NCBI GenBank assembly: GCA_964601515.1
Contig: CAZRNU010000004.1
Location: 1 to 58,884 of the forward strand
DNA length: 58,884 nucleotides
Source of the DNA: PWND01 sp964601515
GTDB taxonomy: Bacteria; Bacteroidota; Bacteroidia; Bacteroidales; UBA7960
Direction: 5' to 3'
Under the pieces are notes generated by a model, which saw only the letters and a program-made list of their open reading frames with translations, ran no database searches and had not been told where the DNA came from. A program made the position numbers and the translations under genes. This document shows, one piece after another, positions 1 through 9,236 of the stretch. Position 1 is the stretch's first letter. The number at the start of each line of letters is the position of its first letter.

Positions 1-2512
1 CTATAGGTTCGGCATCACTAACTTCCCATACTTTATAATCAAAATATGCACCCGTCACATCTCCACCTACTGCTTTCCAAGTCATTATTGATGCTCCTTT
101 AATATTCAAAGCGTCAATTTCTCCCAAATCCTTGGCGTCAAAATCGACTCCTCTCTCAGTTATATCATCTGTTTCTCCGGTAAACCAATATGTAATTATT
201 GGAAGATTAACACCATCATCATCCCTGATTCCATAATTAGGATCGTCTCCACCTCCGCCACCAAAATCAGCCCAAACGTGATTTACTATAATTGATTCGG
301 TAATAGTAATTTCACGATCAGTGCCAGCTCCGGTAACTTCTGCATTTTCCCATCCTTCGTTACGGAAAAACTTATAAGCATAATCACCGGCTTCAAGCTC
401 AAATGTGATCGTGTAAATATTCGTTTCACCTACTCTTGAAAGTGTAAGACTTGGATCTACACCCGGCTCTATCCAACTCGGAATACCTGAAATGTAAATC
501 TTTTCTGTAGCATGATTAAAATCTGTGATTGGTGATATGTCAAGATTGAAGGTAACAGTGAAAGTATCAGGTTCTGGCCCATCATCAATTAGTGTAAACG
601 ACGCTTGAAATGGTCCATCAGTAATAGCTCCCGGGGTGCCGGCTCCTGTAATTCTGAAAAAGATTTTCAAATTATATGTACCTTCAATTAATCCGCTTAG
701 AACATTTATCTCTTCTCCAAAATCTGCCCATGTCTGCAAAGTCTCCTCCGGATTATCATTGCTTGTCCAACCAAGATTACGGGTTGTATAAGCTACAGGC
801 TCAGCATCACCAACTCCCCATACTTTATAATCAAAATATGCACCCGTTACATCTCCACCTGCTGCTTTCCAAGTCATTATTGATGCCCCTTTAAAATAAA
901 GCGCATCTATCTCACCTAAATTATTTGAATGAAAATCAACTCCTCTCTCAGTAATATCTAATGCTTGTCCGGAATACCAATATGTTATTGTTGGAAGATT
1001 AACACTATCATCATCTCTGATTCCATAATTCGGGTCGTCTCCGCCGCCACTCCCAAAGTCAGCCCAAACGTGGTTGACTGTTATGGCTTCTGTAATAGTA
1101 ATTTCACGGTCTGAGCCAGCTCCATCAACTTCAGCATTTTCCCAACCTTCGTTACGGAAAAACTTATATGAATAGTTTCCGGCAACCAAGTCAAATGTGA
1201 TTGTATAAATATTCGTCTCACCAACTCTTATCAGTGCAAGACTTGGGTCAACACCCGGCTCTATCCAACTCGGAATTCCTGAAATGTAAATCTTCTCTGT
1301 TGCATGGTTAAAATCGGTAAGCGGTGAAATATCAAGGTTGAAGGTAACTTCAAATTTCTCTTCATCAATTTCGCCGGGAACTCCCCACTGGTTATTTACA
1401 ATGCGATTCTCTGATATTTCAACTGTCCTATTTGGAGGCCCCCCCCATTCTCCACCATCCCAGCTTTCATTACGGAAAAACTTATAATCATACTCAGCGG
1501 CCTCAAGGTCAAACGTGATTGTATAAATATTAGTTTCATCAACTCTTGTCAGTGCAAGACTTGGATCAACTCCGGGCTCTATCCAACTTGGAATACCAGA
1601 GATGTATATCTTCTCAGTAGTATGATTAAAGTCAGTAAGTGGTGAAATGTCAAGATTAAATGTAACCGTAAAGGTTTCCGGGCCAGAACTTTCCCCAACC
1701 TGATAAGAATAATTAGCTCCGGATTTATTGTTAATTCTTATTGAGTAAATATCAAAATTTGAGGTTATTCCGGGAACAGTTGAACTAAATACGTAGTATG
1801 CAACTGTAGTTCCATCAGGTTGCCCCGGTATAGAGGCAGTTCCATCTGAGCCGGTCATAATGAAAGTAGCAGTTTGCGAACTTGTCCAATTGTTTGTAGT
1901 ATATCTTAAGTAAAACCTTTCTTCCGCGCTTGGATTTGCTGAAGTTGTTATAGAAACAACATATGGTTGGTTTACTTCGACATCTCCGGCAGGCTCAGAA
2001 ACAGTAAGAATATTAACCGGCTCTGCAGATGTTTCCATAAAAATTGCTCTAGTGTTATTATATCCATTATCCTCCCAAACTACTGTGTACCATTTATTTC
2101 CTGTAAGACTAACAGTATTATCATCACTTGAGTTAAATGTATAGTCTTGCAAAGTATTTGTACTAACTGTTACACCTGCCCATTTATTTGCCCATGGATT
2201 GCCTGTCGGACCGCTTGTAAAAAGCCATGTTTTACCACCAGGAGTTGCATCAGCCCCTGATGCTGCAACTGAAAAAATAGTTTGCCACCTGGGAGTTCCG
2301 GATGAAATTTTTACAATTCTGCCACCGGTCACTTGTGTTGAACTGGCAAAAGCTAAGTTTGAAGGAGGATTATCCCATGTATCAATGCCGGGCATATTCA
2401 ACCCCTCAGGTTCCCAAATCTGAGATTTAGCATGCTGTGTTCCAACCAATAAAAATGACATTAAAAAAACGATTAATGCCACTAACACTTTCAAAGTATC
2501 CAGTCTTTTCAT
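1..2512 (-). CDS. Large secreted T9SS-type repeat protein, 3' end beyond window
   Basis: The minus frame is open from an ATG at 2512 to the left window edge, about 837 codons with no stop, so the C-terminus is missing. The N-terminus is a signal peptide (MKRLDTLKVLVALIVFLMSF, then a small/polar stretch ending HAKSQ). Residues about 32-230 form a module also present in the upstream gene (begins EPEGLNMPGIDTW). Then come repeated E-set/starch-binding-like domains (FNLDISPLTDFNHATEKIY, ISGIPSWIEPGVDPSL, YKFFRNE), three in the visible part, alternating with a domain of about 160 residues that includes GIRDDD and GASIMTWKA. Only 10 bp separate it from the stop of the gene at 2523, so the two are probably co-transcribed. 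A C-terminal sorting domain is expected beyond the edge but is not seen. The likely role is a surface or secreted carbohydrate-binding or adhesive protein; this is inference and no catalytic motif was recognised. Confidence 0.85.
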   Translation of the reverse strand, partial: MKRLDTLKVLVALIVFLMSFLLVGTQHAKSQIWEPEGLNMPGIDTWDNPPSNLAFASSTQVTGGRIVKISSGTPRWQTIFSVAASGADATPGGKTWLFTSGPTGNPWANKWAGVTVSTNTLQDYTFNSSDDNTVSLTGNKWYTVVWEDNGYNNTRAIFMETSAEPVNILTVSEPAGDVEVNQPYVVSITTSANPSAEERFYLRYTTNNWTSSQTATFIMTGSDGTASIPGQPDGTTVAYYVFSSTVPGITSNFDIYSIRINNKSGANYSYQVGESSGPETFTVTFNLDISPLTDFNHTTEKIYISGIPSWIEPGVDPSLALTRVDETNIYTITFDLEAAEYDYKFFRNESWDGGEWGGPPNRTVEISENRIVNNQWGVPGEIDEEKFEVTFNLDISPLTDFNHATEKIYISGIPSWIEPGVDPSLALIRVGETNIYTITFDLVAGNYSYKFFRNEGWENAEVDGAGSDREITITEAITVNHVWADFGSGGGDDPNYGIRDDDSVNLPTITYWYSGQALDITERGVDFHSNNLGEIDALYFKGASIMTWKAAGGDVTGAYFDYKVWGVGDAEPVAYTTRNLGWTSNDNPEETLQTWADFGEEINVLSGLIEGTYNLKIFFRITGAGTPGAITDGPFQASFTLIDDGPEPDTFTVTFNLDISPITDFNHATEKIYISGIPSWIEPGVDPSLTLSRVGETNIYTITFELEAGDYAYKFFRNEGWENAEVTGAGTDREITITESIIVNHVWADFGGGGGDDPNYGIRDDDGVNLPIITYWFTGETDDITERGVDFDAKDLGEIDALNIKGASIMTWKAVGGDVTGAYFDYKVWEVSDAEPI
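6..1680 (-). repeat. In-gene duplications, 792-bp and 318-bp registers
   Basis: Direct repeats inside the secreted-protein gene. The stretch 6-557 aligns to 798-1349 at a constant offset of 792 bp, checked at 31/823, 271/1063, 361/1153 and 465/1257. The E-set part recurs once more at an offset of 318 bp (1153/1471 and 1257/1575). Differences are mostly single-base and often synonymous, which suggests fairly recent duplication or gene conversion of whole domains. Confidence 0.9.
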
Positions 2513-2522
2513 AACATAAGTT

Positions 2523-5500
2523 TTAGTTAATTATAATTTTTCCTGAAAATATGTTTCTCTTTCCCTTTATGTTGATAATATATATTCCTTTAGGCAAATG
2601 ACTAATATTTATAATTTCGATACTTCCCTGCATATAGTAAAAATCTCCTTTCATTAATACTCTTCCATGAATATCATAAATCTGATAATTTACTGTTTCA
2701 CTTTCATTCCATGCCGGATTAATAAATAGATTTCCATTTATAACAAACACATTAGAGGCATTTTGTTCATTAACATTCACAGCAACAGTGTTGCTAAAAG
2801 ACATTGAACCATCGTAATCTGTTTGCTTTAAGATGTAGTAATTAACGCCCAACCAAGGATTATTGTCTAACCAGTAATAATCTATCATCATATTACTATT
2901 TCCAGCTCCGGGGATTTTTGCTATCTCTTCGAAATTAAAACCATCTTTAGATCTTAGTAAGGTAAAATAGTCGTTGTTAGTTTCAGATGCTGTAGACCAA
3001 AATAGTTTTACTTTTCTGTCATTTTGAACTTCTGCCGAGAAATCAATTAGTTGTATTGGCAAAGAAACCGCATCTCCGTTGTATGCTATAGCAAAATCCG
3101 AGAATGACTGTATTCCGCTGCGCCTTACATAGATTTTTCCGGCAGTAATTGATTGATCGACATTATTGTGAGAACCCTCCGGCGGAAGCATCCAATTGCC
3201 GGCTCCAACCCTTTTAATAACAGCAAATGATTTTTCATTTGTCAGTCCACTAGTATTTGCAGCTGCAAGCCTTATGTTTGCAGTAAAGCTGTTTATATTC
3301 TCGCCGTCTATAATCCAATATCCATTTCCAAGTCGGTGTGTAAGCAATGTGCCTCCAACTTCAAGACCTAACGCAGAGATGTCTTCCTCGCCGCTTGAAG
3401 TTGTAAAACTCATATTAATATTTGGATTACCGGGGGTGTCGATGGCAGAAAAGTCGAGACTTGCTAATTGCAATCCACCTGTTGCAGCAGCAATAGGGAA
3501 TAAAAATCCATTATTAACACTTACTCTCCTTTTGAAGTTTCCTACTATATGAGAATTGGCAAAGTCAGTATTTCCGGTTCCTGCAACTAATGCCTCGGGA
3601 CTATTATTTGAGAGTGTGAGAGTGTGAGTAGATGTAACAAGGTTTCTGTTTGTTAGGGTAAGGTTTCCGATAACTTCTAAATCTTGTGATAAAGTAACAT
3701 TGTTTCCGGATTTACTCACAGTTAAATTAATAATTGATGCAGGAAGGCCGCTTCCGGTAACCATTTCCTGCCCTAAGATAAATCCATAGCTGGCGTTAGA
3801 ATTGAAAGTCCGTATCGCAGTCCTGATATTTCCTGCTGTTGTTCCTGTTCCTTCAGATTGAAGAGTTATTCCATTTGGATCTCCATATAATAATGTGCTA
3901 TTATTTTCCATTACAAAAGAGCCTATACCTCTTACGCAAACATTAGAAATTTGAAATCTGGCGTCTGTTTTAATTGTAAATATTCCATCAATATAAATAT
4001 CTCCTGTTGAATTTCCCACTCCGATACCTTTAATATCAATATTATTATAAACTCTTGATGATGTACCTCTAATAGTCTGAATTGTTGCATCATTATTGCC
4101 AAATTCTATAGTTCCTCCGGTAATGTTGTATGTGCCTTCCATGTCAGGTTTAGTTCCTGTTCCTGTCATTATTAACCGACCTCCTGTCATGGTAAGGTTT
4201 GTTGTTAACTTGCCAAAAGTATAATTCTGGGCATCCACGACTTTAGTGTCTGAAATCGTTACGGTACCATTTATGTCTGCAGTTGCGTTTGGAATTGTCA
4301 CTGTGCCGGAGCCTCTAAAATGCAAATTAAAATAGTTTTTACCTGCATTCAGCCTTTGATCTCCTGAAGCTGCAAGCTCAATAGCCCCTCCCGTGTTTGT
4401 ATATGTCCCGGTAAGCCTTGGAACTTGAGTTCCGGCTATAGCTCTTTGAAATATGTAAGAACCACCACTCATAACAAGATTACCTGCACCGTCCACATGT
4501 CTTCCGTCACCATCAGGAGTTGCTTCAAAGACTGCACCTCTTCTAATTTCAAGTTTCCCTCCGGCAGCGATAGCTACTCCGGCACTTGTATTAATTCTAA
4601 ATTCATTTGTATCATCTGCAAGCTCTATTATTAAATTCTTTGTTGCCGATGCCGTTGGAAGACCATCCCCTGAGACCTGATTACCATTGCCAATATAATG
4701 ATATGTTGCCGGATTACCATAAGTTCTGCTACCAGCAACCTGAATATTTCCTGTAGCTCCTGTTGAGGTTATTCCCGATAAATGCCCAATTTTCAATATG
4801 CCGCCATTAACAAGCTGAAAAGTGCCGGCTCCATCTATTAGTTGAGTGCCCATATTCAAGCTTGCCCCATTTTCAACATACATAGCTTGGGTTATTGTAA
4901 TACCGTCATTCATTACTAAATCGCTGCCCGAATTGTTTATCCTAAGATATGCGAAAGTTGTATGTCCTGTTAATGTTTGGGTACCCGAAGTCGCATTGAA
5001 AGTAACCATTCTATTGTTGTGGGTGAGAGTTCCTGTTCTATTCCAGTTGCCTGCAACCAGCAAATCACCTCCGGCAACTGTTGATAAAACAAGGGTTCCG
5101 TCAAGATTAACATTCCCAACAACAGAAATTGATCTGTTACTGTTTTGAAAATCAAAACTCGAGCCTGCCTCAATAGTGAGATTGCCACCTATGGGATGAA
5201 AATCGCCACTCCAAGCACCTGGGTTCAACTCCAAAGTGGTGCCATTAGAAATTACAAGGTGATATGGGTTGTTCCATTCTGTCTCTCTGGTGTAACTACC
5301 TCCCTGAGTATATTTCAGGGTGCTTCCGGTTCTAAGTTCAGGTGCATTGTTTTCAATATTTCCGGATTTTATTTCTAAAGTGCCATTGATTTTTGAATAA
5401 TCATACAGCATATTAATGTTCAATCCGTCAATAATAACATCATTAAATTGTGATGCCGAAGAACCTCTGGTAGTTGTATTGTTTTTAAGAATAAGCACAC

Positions 5501-6554
5501 CATCATTATGAGTGAGTGTTCCATTATTCGTAAAATTGCTGTTAGGGTCAATTGTCAATCTTCTTGCGCTTCCATTTTGAAAGACAAGCGTAGCTCCTGA
5601 TTCTATTGTAATATTTGAAACAATAGCATCATCGTTTAATGTAACTGTATGTCCGCTTTTTATGATAACATTTGCTGATGCCGATGGTGGAGTACCACCA
5701 ACCCATGTAGTACCGGTAGTCCAGCTTCCTGTTTGGTTAGAGAGCGTTGCAACGATAACACTATAGCCATAATTCAAACCTCCATTATTGTTAAAACGTA
5801 TTGTTTGCATATCTGCATCTGCATGCGAGGGGCTTGCAATAGTAGTAGAAAAAACATAAAAAGAAACATTAGTGCCTGAGCTTAGTCCGGGTATTGTGGC
5901 AGTACCGGTAGTGCCACTAAATGAAAACTGCACGAATGATGAAGTAGAAAAACCATCAGTTGAATATCTCACAAATACTCTTTCTCCCGTGCTTGGGGCT
6001 GCACTTGTAGTTAAAGTAACCGTAACCGCTTCGGTAGGTGCAGGGTTTTCAGGAGTAAATGAAACTGAACTTAATGTTACCGGATTAGCAGAAGTCTCCA
6101 TGAAAATAGCAGATGTTCCGGCATATCCATTATCCCTCCAGTTAACGGTGTACCAACGACCATTGGTTAATGTAACAGTATTATCAACTCCTGAATTGTG
6201 AGTGTAATTCTGTATTGTATTCATACTAACATTTACGCCTGCCCATTTGTTGTTCCAAGGACTACCAGAAGGCCCACTTGTAAAAAGCCATGTTTTAGAC
6301 CCACCTGTTACATCTCCGCCACTTGCAGCTACAGAAAAAATAGTTTGCCATCTTCTCGTTCCGGTCGTAATTAAGACAACGCGTCCGCCAGAAACCTGAG
6401 TTGAGCTGGCAAAAGCAAGATTTGAAGGAGGATTAGTCCAAGTATCTATTCCCGGCATATTTAAGCCTTCGGGTTCATAAATCTGACCAATACCGTAATG
6501 AGAATTTATTAGGGTGAGTAAAATAATACCACAGAAAAGTAATAACTTTTTCAT
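2523..6554 (-). CDS. Giant T9SS-secreted beta-strand-repeat protein with C-terminal sorting domain
   Basis: About 1343 residues. An upstream in-frame ATG at 6575 exists, but the ATG at 6554 gives a clean signal peptide (MKKLLLFCGIILLTLINSHY) and is preferred. Residues about 25-130 match the N-terminal module of the next gene (EPEGLNMPGIDTW, NPPSNLAFASSTQV, AIFMETSA) and are followed by an Ig-like stretch. The long middle is made of short Gly/Asn/Thr-rich beta-strand repeats (NLTIEAGSSF, GNVNLDGTL, GGRLIMTGTG) typical of filamentous beta-helix proteins. The last 180 residues contain LPIQLIDFSAEVQNDRKVKL and a terminal Por-type sorting domain (YQIYDIHGRVLMKG, LPKGIYIINI, SGKIIIN), the signal for export by the type IX system and attachment to the surface. 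No catalytic motif is visible; an adhesive or structural surface role is inferred. A strong hairpin terminator lies upstream at 6693-6732. Confidence 0.88.
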   Translation of the reverse strand: MKKLLLFCGIILLTLINSHYGIGQIYEPEGLNMPGIDTWTNPPSNLAFASSTQVSGGRVVLITTGTRRWQTIFSVAASGGDVTGGSKTWLFTSGPSGSPWNNKWAGVNVSMNTIQNYTHNSGVDNTVTLTNGRWYTVNWRDNGYAGTSAIFMETSANPVTLSSVSFTPENPAPTEAVTVTLTTSAAPSTGERVFVRYSTDGFSTSSFVQFSFSGTTGTATIPGLSSGTNVSFYVFSTTIASPSHADADMQTIRFNNNGGLNYGYSVIVATLSNQTGSWTTGTTWVGGTPPSASANVIIKSGHTVTLNDDAIVSNITIESGATLVFQNGSARRLTIDPNSNFTNNGTLTHNDGVLILKNNTTTRGSSASQFNDVIIDGLNINMLYDYSKINGTLEIKSGNIENNAPELRTGSTLKYTQGGSYTRETEWNNPYHLVISNGTTLELNPGAWSGDFHPIGGNLTIEAGSSFDFQNSNRSISVVGNVNLDGTLVLSTVAGGDLLVAGNWNRTGTLTHNNRMVTFNATSGTQTLTGHTTFAYLRINNSGSDLVMNDGITITQAMYVENGASLNMGTQLIDGAGTFQLVNGGILKIGHLSGITSTGATGNIQVAGSRTYGNPATYHYIGNGNQVSGDGLPTASATKNLIIELADDTNEFRINTSAGVAIAAGGKLEIRRGAVFEATPDGDGRHVDGAGNLVMSGGSYIFQRAIAGTQVPRLTGTYTNTGGAIELAASGDQRLNAGKNYFNLHFRGSGTVTIPNATADINGTVTISDTKVVDAQNYTFGKLTTNLTMTGGRLIMTGTGTKPDMEGTYNITGGTIEFGNNDATIQTIRGTSSRVYNNIDIKGIGVGNSTGDIYIDGIFTIKTDARFQISNVCVRGIGSFVMENNSTLLYGDPNGITLQSEGTGTTAGNIRTAIRTFNSNASYGFILGQEMVTGSGLPASIINLTVSKSGNNVTLSQDLEVIGNLTLTNRNLVTSTHTLTLSNNSPEALVAGTGNTDFANSHIVGNFKRRVSVNNGFLFPIAAATGGLQLASLDFSAIDTPGNPNINMSFTTSSGEEDISALGLEVGGTLLTHRLGNGYWIIDGENINSFTANIRLAAANTSGLTNEKSFAVIKRVGAGNWMLPPEGSHNNVDQSITAGKIYVRRSGIQSFSDFAIAYNGDAVSLPIQLIDFSAEVQNDRKVKLFWSTASETNNDYFTLLRSKDGFNFEEIAKIPGAGNSNMMIDYYWLDNNPWLGVNYYILKQTDYDGSMSFSNTVAVNVNEQNASNVFVINGNLFINPAWNESETVNYQIYDIHGRVLMKGDFYYMQGSIEIINISHLPKGIYIINIKGKRNIFSGKIIIN

Positions 6555-6689
6555 GACAATATCCTTTTTATCCATTGGACTGCAATGTTTTCCAATCCAC
6601 TGCAGTTTAGATTGTAAATATAATAAAAATCCCTTAACTTTTTAAAAAAATAAGCTAAAGGATATAAGAAGATGCGATTTGTGTTTTCA

Positions 6690-6885
6690 TTAAAAAGAAA
6701 AAGGTGGGTCGACCATCCCACCTTTTTCTTTTACCCTACCAAAACAAAAACAACATTAACCAAATTACCAACTAAAACCATGAAAACATGAAAAAAACTA
6801 TTATTAACCCATTTTCAAACAGAGATTCAATATGTCAAATTATTAGCATAATTATGAGCTTAAAAAACTGTTTGTTTATTAACCG
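6690..6885 (-). ncRNA. Candidate small RNA ending in the 6693-6732 hairpin
   Basis: The plus strand from 6712 to 6781 has no G in 70 nt, so a minus-strand RNA would be C-free there, ending in the strong hairpin. This matches the arrangement at 17305-17415. A -7-like TAATTTTG (minus, 6896-6889) would start it near 6882, but no -33 element is seen. The 6576-7004 interval otherwise holds only AT-rich DNA and a 47-codon ORF (6788-6931) of ordinary intergenic composition. The call is speculative. Confidence 0.22.
6693..6732. terminator. Strong bidirectional hairpin
   Basis: A 16-bp perfect stem (6693-6708 with 6717-6732) with an 8-nt loop; the arms contain AAAAAGGTGGG and CCCACCTTTTT. T-rich tails are present on both strands. 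No annotated gene ends next to it on either strand: the nearest neighbours are the starting end of the T9SS gene (6554) and the stop end of the DoxX-like gene (7005), so on the minus strand it could terminate the DoxX-like gene transcript or a short separate RNA. Confidence 0.7.
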
Positions 6886-7004
6886 ATACAAAATTATACT
6901 CAGATACATATTTAAACTACAGTATAAATACTGATTTTTTATACGTATTTTTTGGAATTTCAGTTAGCTTATCTTGCTAAATATCAGTCAAATATCATGC
7001 GTTA

Positions 7005-8141
7005 CTACTCAGACAGATACTTCCTGCTTAAATCATCAAAATTCTCTATATTTCGATATGCCCATTTTTTTATTACCACACCATCTCTAATAAGCATTAA
7101 ACCTGGGTTAGACCTTATTATAGTTTTTAAGGTTATGGCATCTGTTTGATATATTGGGAAGACGATTTGGTTTTCATTTTTAAATTGATCAATTTGTTGA
7201 AATGTGCTTCCTGTAAGCATTATTACAGAATAATCATTCTCAAATAATTGTTGAGCAAGTTTGTTAATTTTGTTAACAATTGCCTTTTTATTTGCTTTTC
7301 TCAGGTCGTAAGCAATAACAAAAAACTGATAATCTTCTTTTTCTAAATAGTATTCTGCATAATCGTCACCAAACTCGTCAAGGATTTGAAAATTATCAAT
7401 AACAGCAGGTATTCCGGGATCAATTAATTTTTCTTTTCTGCTATTAAAAACCCACAATGGCGACTGAGGTGTTCCTTCATTCATAATCTGCTCTAATGAC
7501 AATTCCTTTTCCTCGCCTGTTTCGGTGTTGTTATATACAAAACTGATTTGAATTTCAGGGGCTTTAATTTCTTTCATCATTTCAGGAATGTTATTTCCTA
7601 CCTTCCATGGTCTGAAATCAATAATCGGTAAATTACGAAGGCAATAAATAGAAAGTCCAACAATAAAAACAGATACAAAGCCAATAAGAATCCAATCCAT
7701 TTTTTCGTTCCATAATGGCTTAACATCCCTTCTTTTAATGAACAAAAACAATGCAGCACTTAAGAACAATATATTTTTATAAAAAGTACTCCAATTGCTT
7801 ATTATAAGAGCATCTCCAAAACATCCACAGTCCGGTACCGGATTAGCAATTGCTATGTATAAAGTTAATGGTGTAAAAAACATCATAAATAAAAGTCCAC
7901 CCAATGCAGAGTATTTCATCTTTAAACCAAGAAGCACAGACACCCCAATTATAAACTCTAATGCATTCATAATAATCGAGATAGGCAAAGCTGTATCCAT
8001 AAGCCATTCTGTTCCAAACGCCAGAAAGTAATCTTGTAGCTTATATGCTGTTCCAAGTGGATCTATGGCTTTAACAAAACCGGAAAAAATAAAAACTAAT
8101 CCAAAGATTATCCTAGCAATTATCAATAAAGTCTTAATCAT
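7005..8141 (-). CDS. DoxX/MauE-like membrane protein with thioredoxin-like C-terminal region (BT_3928 family)
   Basis: 378 residues. The first 160 contain four hydrophobic segments in DoxX/MauE style (starting IIARIIFGLVFIFSGFVKAI) with the conserved PDCGCFGDAL loop, then another membrane segment near residue 155. The C-terminal 200 residues look like a thioredoxin-fold periplasmic domain (SVIMLTGSTFQQIDQFKNEN, NPGLMLIRDGVVIKKWAYRN) but no CxxC pair is visible there, so any redox role would depend on the CGC motif in the membrane part. The family is widespread in Bacteroidota with unproven function; membrane redox chemistry is inferred. It is transcribed toward the T9SS genes, and an upstream terminator (8221-8255) separates it from the DUF1573 gene, so it probably has its own promoter. 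Confidence 0.82.
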   Translation of the reverse strand: MIKTLLIIARIIFGLVFIFSGFVKAIDPLGTAYKLQDYFLAFGTEWLMDTALPISIIMNALEFIIGVSVLLGLKMKYSALGGLLFMMFFTPLTLYIAIANPVPDCGCFGDALIISNWSTFYKNILFLSAALFLFIKRRDVKPLWNEKMDWILIGFVSVFIVGLSIYCLRNLPIIDFRPWKVGNNIPEMMKEIKAPEIQISFVYNNTETGEEKELSLEQIMNEGTPQSPLWVFNSRKEKLIDPGIPAVIDNFQILDEFGDDYAEYYLEKEDYQFFVIAYDLRKANKKAIVNKINKLAQQLFENDYSVIMLTGSTFQQIDQFKNENQIVFPIYQTDAITLKTIIRSNPGLMLIRDGVVIKKWAYRNIENFDDLSRKYLSE

Positions 8142-8215
8142 AGTTTTTGTTTTTTAAATTCAAACACAAAAATAAGATTTTTGAAAATTGAAAACTGTTA
8201 TAAAAACACAATAAT

Positions 8216-8262
8216 ACAAAAGCCTTGTAGTTTCGATAATCAAAACAACAAGGCTTTCTATA
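8216..8262 (-). terminator. Terminator of the DUF1573 gene
   Basis: Inverted arms AGCCTTGT (8221-8228) and ACAAGGCT (8248-8255) with a 19-nt loop, followed on the minus strand by a TTTTGTATT tail. It sits 30 bp past the stop of the DUF1573 gene. Confidence 0.6.
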
Positions 8263-8285
8263 TAAGAAAAATAAACTAATAAAGT

Positions 8286-8720
8286 TTACTCAACATTAAC
8301 GTCAACAACATCATCAATAACTTCTCCAACAATTCTGAATACTTTTTGTCCGGCAGCATCGTTTGACACAACTGTAACAACTCTACTAACAGCGTGAGCA
8401 CGCGGATTTAGTCTAAATTGAATTTTTATAACTCCTTTTTCACCCGGATTAATCGGCTCTTTTGTCCAATCAACAATACGTGTACCGCAACATCCTCTCA
8501 CTTGTGAAAGAATTAAAGGCTGATCGCCTTTATTAACAAACTCAATATCTTTATTAAAGGTATCAAGCTCACTAACTTTAACAGTCCCAAGGTCTTCTTT
8601 CTCTTTAACAAACTCAAGAGAAGGGCCCTGTACTTTCTGAGCATGAAGATTTAAATTACCTGCAAAAAAGATTAAGCCAATTAAAATAAGACCTAATCCA
8701 TTTAAAACATTATTTTTCAT
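8286..8720 (-). CDS. DUF1573 domain exported protein
   Basis: The 144-residue start at 8720 is chosen because MKNNVLNGLGLILIGLIFFA is a good signal peptide; an in-frame start at 8774 would add a hydrophilic leader. After the signal there is one DUF1573 immunoglobulin-like domain (FVKEKEDLGTVKVSELDTFN, NKGDQPLILSQVRGCCGTRI, INPGEKGVIKIQF, VVTVVSNDAAGQKVFRIVGE). The Cys-Cys pair in VRGCCG corresponds to the conserved cysteine site of the family. The function of these periplasmic/surface domains is unknown. Terminated at 8221-8255. Confidence 0.85.
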   Translation of the reverse strand: MKNNVLNGLGLILIGLIFFAGNLNLHAQKVQGPSLEFVKEKEDLGTVKVSELDTFNKDIEFVNKGDQPLILSQVRGCCGTRIVDWTKEPINPGEKGVIKIQFRLNPRAHAVSRVVTVVSNDAAGQKVFRIVGEVIDDVVDVNVE

Positions 8721-8862
8721 AACATTAAAATTTTTAGAAAAACTTAGGTTAGTTGTTTGTGGAACAATCAACAATTATTCCAAATTTAATTCAAAAAAGT
8801 AGACTTGAATAAATCGATACAAATTTAAATAAAAATAAACTATGCTGAATTTTTTTTTGATA

Positions 8863-8890
8863 AAAAAGCCGATTTGAATATCGGCTTTTT
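8863..8890 (-). terminator. Terminator of the arsR-family gene
   Basis: An 11-bp stem AAAAAGCCGAT (8863-8873) / ATCGGCTTTTT (8880-8890) with a 6-nt loop, 2 bp after the regulator stop codon, with a T-run on the minus strand. Confidence 0.8.
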
Positions 8891-8892
8891 TA

Positions 8893-9186
8893 TTATTGGC
8901 ATCTGCTGAGGCAATCAACTATTTGACTTATTGAATCATGCTTTAGATAGTAAAATGTATTTTTACCACTTCTTTTTGATTCTAAAACACCTTTGGTTTT
9001 AAGAATATTAAGATGATGCGAAGCACTTGCCTGTTCAATTTTTAGCTGTTCATAAATTTCAGTAACATTCATCTTTTCTCGTTTCTCTAACATGCCGATT
9101 ATTGCAATCCTCATTGGATGCGCAATTGCACGCAATTTACTTGCAGCTTCTTCAAGCTTTTTTGGAGATAACTTAAGGTTTCCCAT
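8893..9186 (-). CDS. ArsR-family winged-helix transcriptional regulator
   Basis: 97 residues, normal length for the family. The winged-helix fold is evident: LRAIAHPMRIAIIGMLEKRE (helix 1-2), MNVTEIYEQLKIEQASASHH (helix-turn-helix with the typical SASHHLNIL recognition helix) and a beta wing (VLESKRSGKNTFYYLK). The classical CVC metal site of ArsR/SmtB is absent; a lone Cys lies near the C-terminus (CLSRC gives two cysteines), so the signal is unknown. A perfect palindrome 32 bp upstream of the ATG, next to a -7-like box, suggests autorepression. No metal resistance gene is adjacent. Confidence 0.85.
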   Translation of the reverse strand: MGNLKLSPKKLEEAASKLRAIAHPMRIAIIGMLEKREKMNVTEIYEQLKIEQASASHHLNILKTKGVLESKRSGKNTFYYLKHDSISQIVDCLSRCQ

Positions 9187-9217
9187 AACAACATAAATTA
9201 TTTAACACTTTCCTTGA

Positions 9218-9236
9218 AATCCTATCAAATAGGATT
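9218..9236. promoter_or_regulatory. Palindromic operator, probably for the ArsR-family repressor
   Basis: AATCCTAT-CAA-ATAGGATT, perfect 8-bp arms with a 3-bp centre, lying 32 bp upstream of the regulator ATG. A minus-strand -7-like box TACATTTG sits at 9246-9239, so the predicted start of transcription falls inside the palindrome, the expected position for a repressor site. Confidence 0.6.

Noticed and set aside
6788..6931. A 47-codon ORF on the plus strand (MKKTIINPFSN...) after the G-free stretch
   Set aside because: No signal, domain or family resemblance, composition like the surrounding intergenic DNA, and it begins within an A-rich run where chance ATGs are common.
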